DNA of 64,000 nucleotides. Source: Microbacteriaceae bacterium (lineage in GTDB: Bacteria > Actinomycetota > Actinomycetes > Actinomycetales > Microbacteriaceae). The position numbers and the translations under genes are program-made. The stretch spans positions 310,001-374,000 of the forward strand of contig JAPSJW010000003.1 of assembly GCA_031177985.1 (NCBI GenBank), written 5' to 3'. Shown piece by piece: positions 16,606 to 25,166 of this stretch. The notes beneath the pieces are model-generated. The model saw only the letters and a program-made list of their open reading frames with translations, was not told the origin of the DNA and made no database searches. Positions within the stretch are counted from its first letter, which is position 1; each line of letters opens with the position of its first letter.

Positions 16606-17913
16606 TCACGAAGTGACGATCGACCAGACGGAGCGCGCGTACTCGGCAGGGCTTCGGAAACCGGGGTGCACGGGACGTTCCTGGCCACGGGCGCGTGCCA
16701 GCGAACCGATGGCTTCGGCGAGGCCCACCTCGTCGTGCATCGGCACCGCGCGCACGCCCGTCCGCCCCCGCCATTCGAGCCCGTACCCGGTCTCGGCGAC
16801 GACCGCCGGTATGCCGGCTGCGATTGCGCGATCGAGACCGAGCGAGTGCGTCGAGTAGGGGGCCATGTGGATCACCGCGTCGACGGGCTCGTCCCCTTCG
16901 CGATCATCCGCGATGAACGCCGGGTGCTGCGCCAGCGACGGCTCCGCGCCCGGATCGCCCAGGTGCGCGACCACTTCCACGCCATCCGCGGCGAGCCGAT
17001 CCAGAGCCGCCACGACTGTCGGGAGGTCGGCGCCCGCCGCGTCGCGGCCGAGCACCAGCACCCTGAGCGGTCCATCGGCGGATGCGTTCGGCACGTCGGC
17101 GGGCTCGAGCCCGAGCGGCTCCAGATGGATGGGCGGCCCTTCGACGCCGAGTGCGTTGAGCATGGCGAACCAGCCGCGCAGCTCGGCCTCGGCGGTCGCC
17201 GACACGGCGAGAACCCCCGCGGAAGCTCTCAGCACCGCCATGTTCCAGCTGTACCGCGGCGACGACACCTCCTTCTCCAGGCCGTGCTCGGGGAAGAGCT
17301 CACTGAAGGTGAGCGGGCCGACGCCGTAGCCGACACCGAAGCAGCGGTTGCCGGAGAAGACGAAGAGCGTGTGCGCCCGAGCCGCTCTGTCCACCTGATC
17401 CACGAGATCCGGCACGAGGTAAGAGCTCTTCCAGGGAACGAGGACCGCCTGGTCGTCTTCGGCGTCCAGCCGGACGAGGGCGTCATGCTCGGCGGTCCAC
17501 CGCACCTGCACGACGTCGGCCGGTGCGTGCGAGGTCAGCGTGCGCGCGACCTCCTCGCTGTCGCCGATCCGGCGACCGGTGAGGCTGCCGTGCAGGTCGA
17601 GCACGGGAACCCCGATCAGCACCTCGACGCGCCTGCCTGGCGCTTTCGCCTCCGCGACGCTCTCCAGCAGGACGGCAAGAGCGTCGTTCAGATCGCCGAG
17701 ATCCTGGAGTCGCCGCAACCGCCGCACGAGTCCGCCTTCGGGAAGAGTCGCGGTGAGCACGGCGGCGGTGAGCCACAGCTCCTCCCTGCTCGCCGAGCCG
17801 ATGATCCCGCGCAGTGCGCCCATGGACGGCGCTGCCGTGGCGCCGAGGGCGTCCATCAGCACGGGGAGACGGCTCAGCAGGAGCCTGCGGGTCTTGGAGC
17901 CCACGCGCCTCAT
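16606..17913 (-). CDS. Divergent GT-B-like protein, probable degenerate glycosyltransferase
   Basis: The product has 435 residues from ATG 17913, which overlaps the stop of the glycosyltransferase gene upstream (ATGA). The overall plan follows that neighbour (helical head, acceptor-like domain with VLVPWKSSYLVPDLV, donor-like domain), but the key motifs are changed. GIQRVVRE is absent. Where relatives have GSHEPRKN it has GRDAAGADL, and the E-x7-E block reads STHSLGLDRAIAAGIPAVVAE, with the first Glu replaced. The nucleotide-sugar site is therefore probably impaired. It may be a non-catalytic partner of the upstream enzyme, or an enzyme with different chemistry. Reading frame and codon usage look intact, so it is not an obvious pseudogene. 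Confidence 0.7.
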   Translation of the reverse strand: MRRVGSKTRRLLLSRLPVLMDALGATAAPSMGALRGIIGSASREELWLTAAVLTATLPEGGLVRRLRRLQDLGDLNDALAVLLESVAEAKAPGRRVEVLIGVPVLDLHGSLTGRRIGDSEEVARTLTSHAPADVVQVRWTAEHDALVRLDAEDDQAVLVPWKSSYLVPDLVDQVDRAARAHTLFVFSGNRCFGVGYGVGPLTFSELFPEHGLEKEVSSPRYSWNMAVLRASAGVLAVSATAEAELRGWFAMLNALGVEGPPIHLEPLGLEPADVPNASADGPLRVLVLGRDAAGADLPTVVAALDRLAADGVEVVAHLGDPGAEPSLAQHPAFIADDREGDEPVDAVIHMAPYSTHSLGLDRAIAAGIPAVVAETGYGLEWRGRTGVRAVPMHDEVGLAEAIGSLARARGQERPVHPGFRSPAEYARSVWSIVTS

Positions 17914-19418
17914 GCCGCTGCCTCTCGGGTGACGAGGTCCCACAGCTCGTCGGCGTACTGCTGCCAGCTGCGCGGCACGAGCGAGGCGCACTCCTGACGG
18001 AGGCGGTCGAGGAGGGCGTCGTCGACCAGGAGCCGCTTCATCGCGTCCTCGAGCGCGGCGTCGTCCCGAGGGTCGATGGTGAGCGCCCCACCGCGCTCCG
18101 CTATCTCGCGCGTGCTGCCGTAATCCGTCGTCACCACGGGCGTGCCGGATGCGATCGACTCGGACACCGGCAGACCGTACCCCTCGTGCAACGACGGGAA
18201 CACCGAGAAGCGAGCCGAGCGGTACGCGGCCCACAGGGTCGTGTCGTCCACGCCCACATGAACGGCCACGGGGCGTCCGCGCTTCGCCAGGAGGTGCACC
18301 TGCTCGTCGAAACCGTCGCTGAAGCCAGGAGAGCCGTAGAAGTCGAGGCGGAAGCGCAGGCCCTCTCGCCAGAGCCGCTCGCTGGCGTGCAGGATCGCGA
18401 GATGGTTCTTGCGGGGCTCGTGACTGCCGACCACGACGATGGTCGGATCAGCGTGGTCCGGCGTCGACGAGTTCGACGCCGGGCCTGCATCGACCGCGAG
18501 TTCGCACTCGATCACGGTCGGGACGTGCCCGCCTTGCGCGGCGACCGCCTGGAAGTACCCGCGGAACTCCGCGGTCGCGGCCACGCTGATTCCCGCCACG
18601 AGCTCGGCTTCCCGGATCGCAGCCATGTACGAGAGGAACTCGGTGCCGCCAGGGCGCGGCATCATGTCGGGGCTCGTCAGCGGGATGCAGTCGTAGCCGA
18701 TCGCCGCGACACGGTTGGAGGAGTAGCGGCCGAGTGCCTGGATGAGGCGGTTCTGCTCGTGCGATGCGACCTCAGGCAGCACGACACGGGAGCGGTGCGG
18801 AACGAACAGCGGCTCCTCCCGATGCTCGTCGTCGAGGTGCAGGGCCTCGCTCTGCTTGGGAACCTGACCCCAGCGGAGCACCCTGTCCTCGTCTTCGGGC
18901 GGAAGGGACTCGTAGGCGTGCGATTCGAAATCCCACCGGGCGAGGGTGACCGAGCGGTTGCCGTACCAGCGCGGGATCGTCTCGCGCACGACGCGCTGGA
19001 TGCCGGTGTGGCGGTTGTAGCGGGCGCACCGGTCGACGTCGACGAGCACGGAGTCCACGACGAACTGCACGGGCCGCCAGGGGCTGCCCTCGAGCGTCGC
19101 GATGCGGGCGGACCAGCTCAGGAACCAGAGGAAGTAGCGGTCCCTGCTCATGGAGTGCCGCGCCCGCTGCGCTTCGAGCATGCGCGTCTCGTCCGGATAG
19201 ACCGTCGACACGGCCGCGATGGCTGCCCACAGGACACCCGAGCCGCCGTCGCGCTCGGCCTCATCGAGCACTTCCTGCAGCATCCGAGCCGCCGACGCGT
19301 CGGAGTCGTCGGCGAGCGCAGCCGGGCCGACCACGACCTCGTACAGGGCGCGGATGCGCTGATGGAGAGCCTGGCCGACGCGTTCGCGCGTGTTGAGATC
19401 GGGGCGCCTACCGCGCAC
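17910..19418 (-). CDS. GT4-family glycosyltransferase with GIQRVVRE motif
   Basis: Start chosen at GTG 19418, overlapping the stop of the small SWRV protein by 11 nt; this gives 502 residues, close to the 497 of the paralogue at 866-2359. NRHTGIQRVVRETIPRWYG lies near residue 160 and AAIGYDCIPL near 250. The donor domain has VGSHEPRKNHLAIL and PSLHEGYGLPVSESIASG, with an intact E-x7-E pair, and the tail SWQQYADELWDLV matches its paralogue. It should be a cytoplasmic sugar transferase for the surface glycan. It sits between the SWRV mini-protein and the degenerate glycosyltransferase in one operon. Confidence 0.88.
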   Translation of the reverse strand: MRGRRPDLNTRERVGQALHQRIRALYEVVVGPAALADDSDASAARMLQEVLDEAERDGGSGVLWAAIAAVSTVYPDETRMLEAQRARHSMSRDRYFLWFLSWSARIATLEGSPWRPVQFVVDSVLVDVDRCARYNRHTGIQRVVRETIPRWYGNRSVTLARWDFESHAYESLPPEDEDRVLRWGQVPKQSEALHLDDEHREEPLFVPHRSRVVLPEVASHEQNRLIQALGRYSSNRVAAIGYDCIPLTSPDMMPRPGGTEFLSYMAAIREAELVAGISVAATAEFRGYFQAVAAQGGHVPTVIECELAVDAGPASNSSTPDHADPTIVVVGSHEPRKNHLAILHASERLWREGLRFRLDFYGSPGFSDGFDEQVHLLAKRGRPVAVHVGVDDTTLWAAYRSARFSVFPSLHEGYGLPVSESIASGTPVVTTDYGSTREIAERGGALTIDPRDDAALEDAMKRLLVDDALLDRLRQECASLVPRSWQQYADELWDLVTREAAA

Positions 19419-19608
19419 GACCCGCCCCACGTACAGCGCGGAGCGGACGTGTGACCCGCCACGACAGCGTCTGCTTGAGGTCGAGCACCAGCTGGCGGTT
19501 CTCGTCGATCGCCTCACGAGTGTCGGCGACGTACTCGGTCCACAGCCGGATCTGCTCGGCTTTCAGGTCGTCGATGCTATCGGACGCACGCTCGGGGCTC
19601 TGCACCAT
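19408..19608 (-). CDS. Small helical protein with TLSWRVTRPLR motif
   Basis: The product has 66 residues from ATG 19608, with GAGG just upstream. Residues 1-46 are acidic and helical (DDLKAEQIRLWTEYVADTRE), followed by QTLSWRVTRPLRAVRG at 46-61 and a basic tail. It is a paralogue of the proteins at 2356-2601 and 2694-2936. As there, the next gene downstream encodes a GIQRV-type glycosyltransferase, whose start overlaps this stop by 11 nt. A TAGACT box 29 nt upstream reuses the TAG stop of the preceding gene. No catalytic residues; a docking or membrane-surface tether role is a guess from the motif's usual place within larger glycosyltransferases. Confidence 0.7.
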   Translation of the reverse strand: MVQSPERASDSIDDLKAEQIRLWTEYVADTREAIDENRQLVLDLKQTLSWRVTRPLRAVRGAGRAR

Positions 19609-19637
19609 GACCTCGTTCCTGCTCTCGATGACGGCCC

Positions 19638-19643
19638 AGTCTA
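19638..19643 (-). promoter_or_regulatory. Putative -10 box (TAGACT) for the SWRV-glycosyltransferase operon
   Basis: TAGACT read on the minus strand, 29 nt before ATG 19608. Its TAG is also the stop codon of the membrane protein gene at 19641-21404. Confidence 0.45.
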
Positions 19644-21404
19644 ACGATCGGATGGGACGCCGCCGTCCACCAGCGCGCCGTCGGCGGCGAGCGCGTCCTG
19701 CACCGGTCCGGGCAGCACCCATAGCGCATTGTCGAAGAGCCCTGTGTCGTCTGCGACCTTCCGCGCGCCGACCGCCTCACCCTGGGGCCATTCCTTGCGT
19801 GAGATGACAAGGTCGCCGACCGGGTCGTCCTCTGCACTGTCGAAGACGGGGAGCTGCCGCGGCACCAGCCAGTACTGGTAGGCATTGTGGCTGACCGTGT
19901 CGGCGCCGCCGAGGCTGTCGGAGAGCCGTACGTCGTCGAAGGCGATCTCGGCGTCGGGGTAGCGGGCGAGGGCGGCCTCGACCGCGTGACGCAGGGTGAA
20001 GGACTCATACCAGGCGTCATAGGAGGGGCGGATGCTCCTGGATTCAGCGGCGACCGAGCTCACCGAGAAGGCCAGCAGAGCCATGGTCGCGACCAGGACG
20101 GCCGGGCGCGTGGCCGGCATCCTCTCAATCGTCGCCGCGATGGCGGCCACGACGACGAACAGGGCGGCCGACGACGCCGGGATCCATGGTGGTGACGTCG
20201 CCGCGGTCAGCAGCGGCCACTCCCACTGGATGATTCCGGGGACGCTGTTCGGCCCGAACCAGGCACCAGCGGTCGGGACCTGCGGGACGATGAAGATGAA
20301 GAAGATCGCAGTCACCAGGACCGAGGGCACCAGCCAGCCGAGGAGGAGTCGTCGCGTCGCGCCCCGACGCACCCGCGAGATGCCCACCAATGCGAACAGG
20401 AAGAGCACGGAGTCGAGGTAGCGGCCGTAGGCGTAGAGGTCGTAACGGGGATCGCCGCGCTCCAGAGCGCCGGCGATCCAGACGACGCTGATGCCCAGCA
20501 CTCCGACGAAGGACGCGGCCGCCCAGAGCGCGATGCCGATCCGACGCTCGCGCGCCTCGCCGACCGCTCGCATCGCGACCCAGATCAGACCCAGCAGAGC
20601 GAAGCCGAACCACGCGGCGAAGACGTACCAGAGCTGCCCGAAGGTCGCGGTGAGGGCGGCGGCCGGATCGAGCGACAGCAAACGTCCGAGGCCGCGCTCC
20701 TCCCTGCCGGCCGTCTCGTACATCGGCGCGACGATGGCACGGTAGGCCAGCATTCCAGGGACTACGACCGCCACGGGAACCAGCAGCGCCCAGAGCAGCG
20801 GGAGCCTGCGCAGACCCAGCATCACGACCCAGAGCCCGGCGGCGATCGCGAGCGGTGACAGGCGCGCGTGCGTGATGGCCAGGTAGGACGTCACGCCGAG
20901 CAGCACCGCAGCGCGACCGAGCGACGCGCGTTCCGCGAACCGGAATGCCGCCAGAGCGCTCACCGCTACGAGCAGGGCGATGAAGTTCTCGGCGAGGGCG
21001 AAATTGGACATCACTGTGCGGGACGGAGCGACCGAGACCGCCGCAGCGGCGAGGATCCCAGCGAGAGGCGAGAGCCCGAGGCGCCGCGCGACCAGATAGG
21101 CGGGGACGACAACGGCCACCCCGCAGAGGACACTCAGCACCATCGCCCCGAGGTACACGTTCTGCGGGTCCTGCGTCACCCACCAGAGCGGAACGAGCAG
21201 TACCGACCATCCCAGGTAGTACGAGCCTCCGGTGAGCGAGGGGGTGAGACCCACCCCCGCCATGATCTCGGCATTGAAGAGGTAGCCGATCTCATCGGTG
21301 AAGAAGATGGGCTGAGTGGAGCCCCACGCCGAGTTGAGGTGCAGTCCGGCCACGGCCGCTATCGCGACGACCGCTGTCAGCAGCGCCGGACGGTCACCCC
21401 GCAT
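19641..21404 (-). CDS. Polytopic GT-C-like membrane protein, tandem copy 3
   Basis: The product has 587 residues and about eleven hydrophobic helices. The first loop holds FFTDEIGYLFNAEIMAGVG, an Asp-Glu pair placed as in GT-C enzymes, then YYLGWSVLLVPLWWVTQDP. The soluble C terminus ends VADDTGLFDNALWVLPGP. These blocks recur in the two genes upstream, so the three are tandem paralogues. GT-C proteins use polyprenyl-phosphate sugars to modify glycans outside the membrane, which fits the presence of a decaprenyl-phosphate phosphoribosyltransferase and a GtrA protein in the locus. The ATG overlaps the previous stop by 11 nt. Donor and acceptor unknown. Confidence 0.8.
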   Translation of the reverse strand: MRGDRPALLTAVVAIAAVAGLHLNSAWGSTQPIFFTDEIGYLFNAEIMAGVGLTPSLTGGSYYLGWSVLLVPLWWVTQDPQNVYLGAMVLSVLCGVAVVVPAYLVARRLGLSPLAGILAAAAVSVAPSRTVMSNFALAENFIALLVAVSALAAFRFAERASLGRAAVLLGVTSYLAITHARLSPLAIAAGLWVVMLGLRRLPLLWALLVPVAVVVPGMLAYRAIVAPMYETAGREERGLGRLLSLDPAAALTATFGQLWYVFAAWFGFALLGLIWVAMRAVGEARERRIGIALWAAASFVGVLGISVVWIAGALERGDPRYDLYAYGRYLDSVLFLFALVGISRVRRGATRRLLLGWLVPSVLVTAIFFIFIVPQVPTAGAWFGPNSVPGIIQWEWPLLTAATSPPWIPASSAALFVVVAAIAATIERMPATRPAVLVATMALLAFSVSSVAAESRSIRPSYDAWYESFTLRHAVEAALARYPDAEIAFDDVRLSDSLGGADTVSHNAYQYWLVPRQLPVFDSAEDDPVGDLVISRKEWPQGEAVGARKVADDTGLFDNALWVLPGPVQDALAADGALVDGGVPSDR

Positions 21405-23130
21405 CGGCGAGGTCCTGCTGGAACGGGCCGGGAAGCACCCACAGGGCGTTGTCGAATCCTCCGGTGTCGTCCGCCACCTTCACGGCGCCCAGCTCCTCAG
21501 CGCGCACCCACTCCTTGCGGGCGATGACGAAGTCCGTCTCCGGGTCCACCTCGGAGCTGTTGAAGCGCGGGAGCTCACGAGGGATGGTCCAGTACTGATA
21601 GGCGTTCGAGCTGATCGGGTCGCCCGGCGCGTCCGGCTCGCGGTAGAGGTCGTAGGAGACCGTCGCCTCTGCTGGAAGGTCGCTCACCGCGGACCTCAGC
21701 GTCAGCGACTGGTAGAAGGGCGTGAAGTAGGGGGTTATCGTGCGCTCGTCCGCCACCACGGAGCTGATCGCGAAGAAGGCGCCGATGAGTCCCACGGCCA
21801 GCAAGGGTGCCCGTCGCGCGAGCAGCAGCGCGACGGCGAGCAGGGCGAGGCCGACGACGCCGGCGATGATCCAGGGTGGCCCCTGGGCTGTCGTCACGCC
21901 GGGCCACGGCCACTGCAGGAGCCCCGGAACGCTCGTCGGCCCCCAGAACAGGGCGCCTCCGAGCGGAGCCTGCGGAGCCACGAACAGGAGGAAGACGGCA
22001 GTGATCACCGCTGAGGAGACGAAGGTCCACACCGCGGCACGCCGGCTCAGTCCGCGGATCAGGAAGGCGATGCCCACGGCGGCGAGGATGGCGCCGAAGG
22101 CCTCGAGATACCTTCCGTAGCTGTAGATGTCGAGGCGATCGCGGCCCGCCGCGATGGTGCGCGACACCCAGGTGGCGCTGACGACGAGGCTCCCCAGCAG
22201 AGCGACGACCGCCCAGGTGCCCACTCCCGGCTGCCGTCGGCGGAACTCACGCCCGGCGAGGATGACGACCAGCGTCACACCGACGACCGCGACACCCGCC
22301 CAGGTCGCGACCTGATACCAGATCTGACCCGTCGCGCTCGTGAGCACGGCTGCCGGATCCGAGCCGAAGATGCGCTCGATCGCGCTGGCCTCGCGGTCGG
22401 CCGACGCGATGTACATGAACGAGATCGTCCACCGGTAGAGGAGGAAGCCGCCGAGGGAGACGGCGCCGAGCACCGCGAGTCCTGCGAGCGCCGGTCGCCG
22501 CGGCTTGCGCAGCAGCTCCCAGAGGAACCACAGTCCGGTCGCCCCCAGAAGGCCGACCGTCCGCCCGTGCGAGACGAACACGGCGGATGCGGCCAGCCCG
22601 AGCAGGACGGCGGATCGCACATCCCGTCGCTCGCTGTACCGCACGGCCGCCACGGCGGTGAATGCCATCAGGAACATGACGAGGTGCTCGGCGAGCGCGA
22701 AGCTGCTGAAGAGCACCCGCGACGGCGCGAGCGAGACGATGGCGCCCACGAGCACCGCCCACGACCAGCAGATGCCGACGTGGCGCACGAGCAGGGCGAG
22801 CGGCCAGATCGCGGCGATGCCGAAAACCACCGAGAGCGCCACAGCCAGGTGGTAGAACGTCTCGGGGTCCTGGGTGATCCACCAGAACGGCACGAGCAGC
22901 AGGGACCAGCCGATGTAGTAGGAGCGCCCCTGGAAGGAGCGCGGCTCGCCGAAGCCGGCGAGCAGCTGCGCGTTGCCGAAGTAGCCGACCTCGTCCGTCC
23001 AGAGCACCGGGATCGAGGAGTCCCGCGTGACAGCGATATGCAGGATGATCGCTGCGACGACCGAGGCGACAGCGGCGGTTCCGAGGAGGGGACTCTCCGT
23101 GGACACGAGGACACGGAGGCGGTTCAGCAC
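21394..23130 (-). CDS. Polytopic GT-C-like membrane protein, tandem copy 2
   Basis: The product has 578 residues from GTG 23130. LWTDEVGYFGNAQLLAGFG and YYIGWSLLLVPFWWITQDP near the N terminus, a run of about ten further helices, and VADDTGGFDNALWVLPGP at the end match the flanking paralogues. The TDE in the first extracytoplasmic loop is the likely catalytic acid pair. The GTG lies 6 nt after a TACGAT box, so the message may be leaderless. The gene is followed at once by copy 3 (11-nt overlap). The paralogues differ most in the middle helices and C-terminal domain, which suggests different acceptors rather than redundancy. Confidence 0.8.
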   Translation of the reverse strand: MLNRLRVLVSTESPLLGTAAVASVVAAIILHIAVTRDSSIPVLWTDEVGYFGNAQLLAGFGEPRSFQGRSYYIGWSLLLVPFWWITQDPETFYHLAVALSVVFGIAAIWPLALLVRHVGICWSWAVLVGAIVSLAPSRVLFSSFALAEHLVMFLMAFTAVAAVRYSERRDVRSAVLLGLAASAVFVSHGRTVGLLGATGLWFLWELLRKPRRPALAGLAVLGAVSLGGFLLYRWTISFMYIASADREASAIERIFGSDPAAVLTSATGQIWYQVATWAGVAVVGVTLVVILAGREFRRRQPGVGTWAVVALLGSLVVSATWVSRTIAAGRDRLDIYSYGRYLEAFGAILAAVGIAFLIRGLSRRAAVWTFVSSAVITAVFLLFVAPQAPLGGALFWGPTSVPGLLQWPWPGVTTAQGPPWIIAGVVGLALLAVALLLARRAPLLAVGLIGAFFAISSVVADERTITPYFTPFYQSLTLRSAVSDLPAEATVSYDLYREPDAPGDPISSNAYQYWTIPRELPRFNSSEVDPETDFVIARKEWVRAEELGAVKVADDTGGFDNALWVLPGPFQQDLADAG

Positions 23131-23136
23131 CGGAAC

Positions 23137-23142
23137 ATCGTA
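23137..23142 (-). promoter_or_regulatory. Putative leaderless promoter (TACGAT) for membrane protein copy 2
   Basis: TACGAT read on the minus strand, 6 nt before GTG 23130, in a 155-bp gap with nothing else recognised. Confidence 0.45.
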
Positions 23143-23285
23143 GCCGGTCGCTGTGTCGGCGCCGGGGCTGTCTGCGGCCGGAGGCGGGCAGCCATGATGT
23201 CGACGACGAGGCCAGGCCGGAGATCGGAACCGGCTTCACGTCGACAGGTTCCGACGCAGCGCCGCGAACCAGCACCGGTTGCAAT

Positions 23286-25079
23286 TCACTCGAGCAAGCC
23301 TGCTTCCTCGAGCTGCTCTCGAGTGTCACCGGGCAGCACCCACAGGGAGTTGCTGAACAGGGGCCCGAGGTCATCCGCCACCTTGACCGCCCCGAACCGA
23401 TCGGCCAGCGGCCAGTCGGCGCGCGCGATGACGAGGTCCGCGGGCGCGGTGGGCGCCTCCTCGCTGTTCCAGAGCACGACCTCCTGAGGAGCCAGCAGGA
23501 GCTGGTAGGCGTTGCGACTGGCGATATCGCCGAACTCCTCCATCCGTGCCAGATCGAAGGCGATCGCGTGCCGGCTCAGTTCGGGCGTGGTCCGGATCAT
23601 CCCCACCATCGTGAACGACTGATTCCAGGCAGAGGCGAACGGCCGGATGCGATAGTCCTCGATCCGCACAGCGCTGGCGACGAAGAACACGAGCACGACG
23701 AGCACCCAGGCGATGACCCGACGTCGCAGTACCAGAAGCAGCACGAGGGCCACGCCCGCCACGAGCGCACCGAAGAACCAGGGGGAGCCGACGAGCCGCT
23801 GACTGGACTCCCAGGGGTACTGCAGCATCCCGCCGACGTTGATCGGAGCCCACCAGGCGTTCCCCTCCGCAGGCTGCGATCGCCAGGTCGTGAAGTACCA
23901 CACCGCCGCGAGAAGTCCTGAACCGGCGAGGAGGTAGAGCACGATCCTGGAGGTGACACCCCTCAGCACGAGAACCAGCCCGAGCATCGCCAACGGTATG
24001 ACGTAGGGCTCCAGGTAGCGTCCGTAGCTCAGGATGTCGAGGCGCGCCGACCCTCGTTCGAACGGGCCCGAGATGAAGGTGACCGAGATCACGGCGGCGC
24101 CTGTGAAGGCCAGCGCATACCAGGCCGCCCATGCAGGCACCCGCGAGCGCCACTCCTCACGCACCTGACGCACCAGGAGCACGACGCCCAGAGTGGCGAG
24201 GCCAAGCCATGCGAAGTGGACGTACCAGGCCTGGCCGACCGCGGACCACAGGGTGGGGAGCAGTTCGGGAGTCAGGATGCGCGATATGCCGATGCTCTCG
24301 CGCGCGGCCGACTCGCCGTACAGCTGACCCGTCACCGAGCGGTAGAGCATGAAGGAGCCGATCGACACGACGAGCAGCACGACGAGGCCCCCCACCGAAG
24401 CCGCGCGTGTTCCGCGGAACCGAAGGTTCCAGGCCAGCAGGATACCGGTGGCGATGACCAGCGGGATGGCGCGGCCGTGCGTCGCGAAGGCGAGAGCGGA
24501 GAACGTTGCGAGAGAGGCGGCGGCACGCCCACTGCGCGAGGCGGAGTAGTGAAGTGCCGAAAGAAGCGCGGCGACGACACACAGCACGAGGAGGGTCTCG
24601 GCGAGTCCGAAGCTCGAGAAGACCGCACGGGATGGGGAGGCGGCGATGGTCGCTCCAGCGACGATCGCCCATGGCAGCGACAGGCCGAGGCGGCGGCCCA
24701 CCACGGTCAGCAGCGCTCCGACGACGACACCCAGTGCGGCCGACAGCGCCACCGCGAACTCGTAGACGATGCGGGCGTCCTGGCTGATCCACCATGCGGG
24801 CACGAGCAGGAGCGACCACCCGATGTAGTACGGCTGCCCGCGGAGGTCGGGAGGCGTGCCCACCCCCGCCAGGACCTGCGCGTTGGCCAGGTACCCTGCT
24901 TCGTCCTCCCAATAGATCGGGAGCACCGTCCCCAGTGCTGAGAAGGCGTGCACTCCGATCAGGACAGCGACCGAGATGGACGCCGCGACCCAGGGGAAGT
25001 ACTGCGACACGGTGCGCGGCGTAGAGGTGATCGTCACCGTGACCTTTCCCGAGGCCCGCTGGTCGAGGCCGCCGCCCAT
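23286..25079 (-). CDS. Polytopic GT-C-like membrane protein, tandem copy 1
   Basis: The product has 597 residues from ATG 25079; an in-frame GTG at 25044 (VTVTITSTPRTV) is also possible. The first loop has YWEDEAGYLANAQVLAGVG, then YYIGWSLLLVPAWWISQDA. About eleven helices follow, then a C-terminal segment ending VADDLGPLFSNSLWVLPGD. It has the same architecture as the two downstream copies, and the Asp-Glu pair is kept. It lies 87 nt after the pyruvyl transferase gene. An inverted repeat in that gap (GCCGGGGC/GCCCCGGC) has a loop of over 40 nt and is not a convincing terminator, so read-through from the upstream operon is possible. Confidence 0.78.
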   Translation of the reverse strand: MGGGLDQRASGKVTVTITSTPRTVSQYFPWVAASISVAVLIGVHAFSALGTVLPIYWEDEAGYLANAQVLAGVGTPPDLRGQPYYIGWSLLLVPAWWISQDARIVYEFAVALSAALGVVVGALLTVVGRRLGLSLPWAIVAGATIAASPSRAVFSSFGLAETLLVLCVVAALLSALHYSASRSGRAAASLATFSALAFATHGRAIPLVIATGILLAWNLRFRGTRAASVGGLVVLLVVSIGSFMLYRSVTGQLYGESAARESIGISRILTPELLPTLWSAVGQAWYVHFAWLGLATLGVVLLVRQVREEWRSRVPAWAAWYALAFTGAAVISVTFISGPFERGSARLDILSYGRYLEPYVIPLAMLGLVLVLRGVTSRIVLYLLAGSGLLAAVWYFTTWRSQPAEGNAWWAPINVGGMLQYPWESSQRLVGSPWFFGALVAGVALVLLLVLRRRVIAWVLVVLVFFVASAVRIEDYRIRPFASAWNQSFTMVGMIRTTPELSRHAIAFDLARMEEFGDIASRNAYQLLLAPQEVVLWNSEEAPTAPADLVIARADWPLADRFGAVKVADDLGPLFSNSLWVLPGDTREQLEEAGLLE

Positions 25080-25166
25080 GCTAACCGCCGCTCGGGTTCC
25101 CCGACAGCCGGGGCGTCCCTCCCTTGGGGGCTTCGCCGCAGCGGGTCTCGACCCAGACGGCCCCGG

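Noticed and set aside
25107-25166. GCCGGGGC/GCCCCGGC as an intrinsic terminator
   Set aside because: The loop exceeds 40 nt and no T tract follows.
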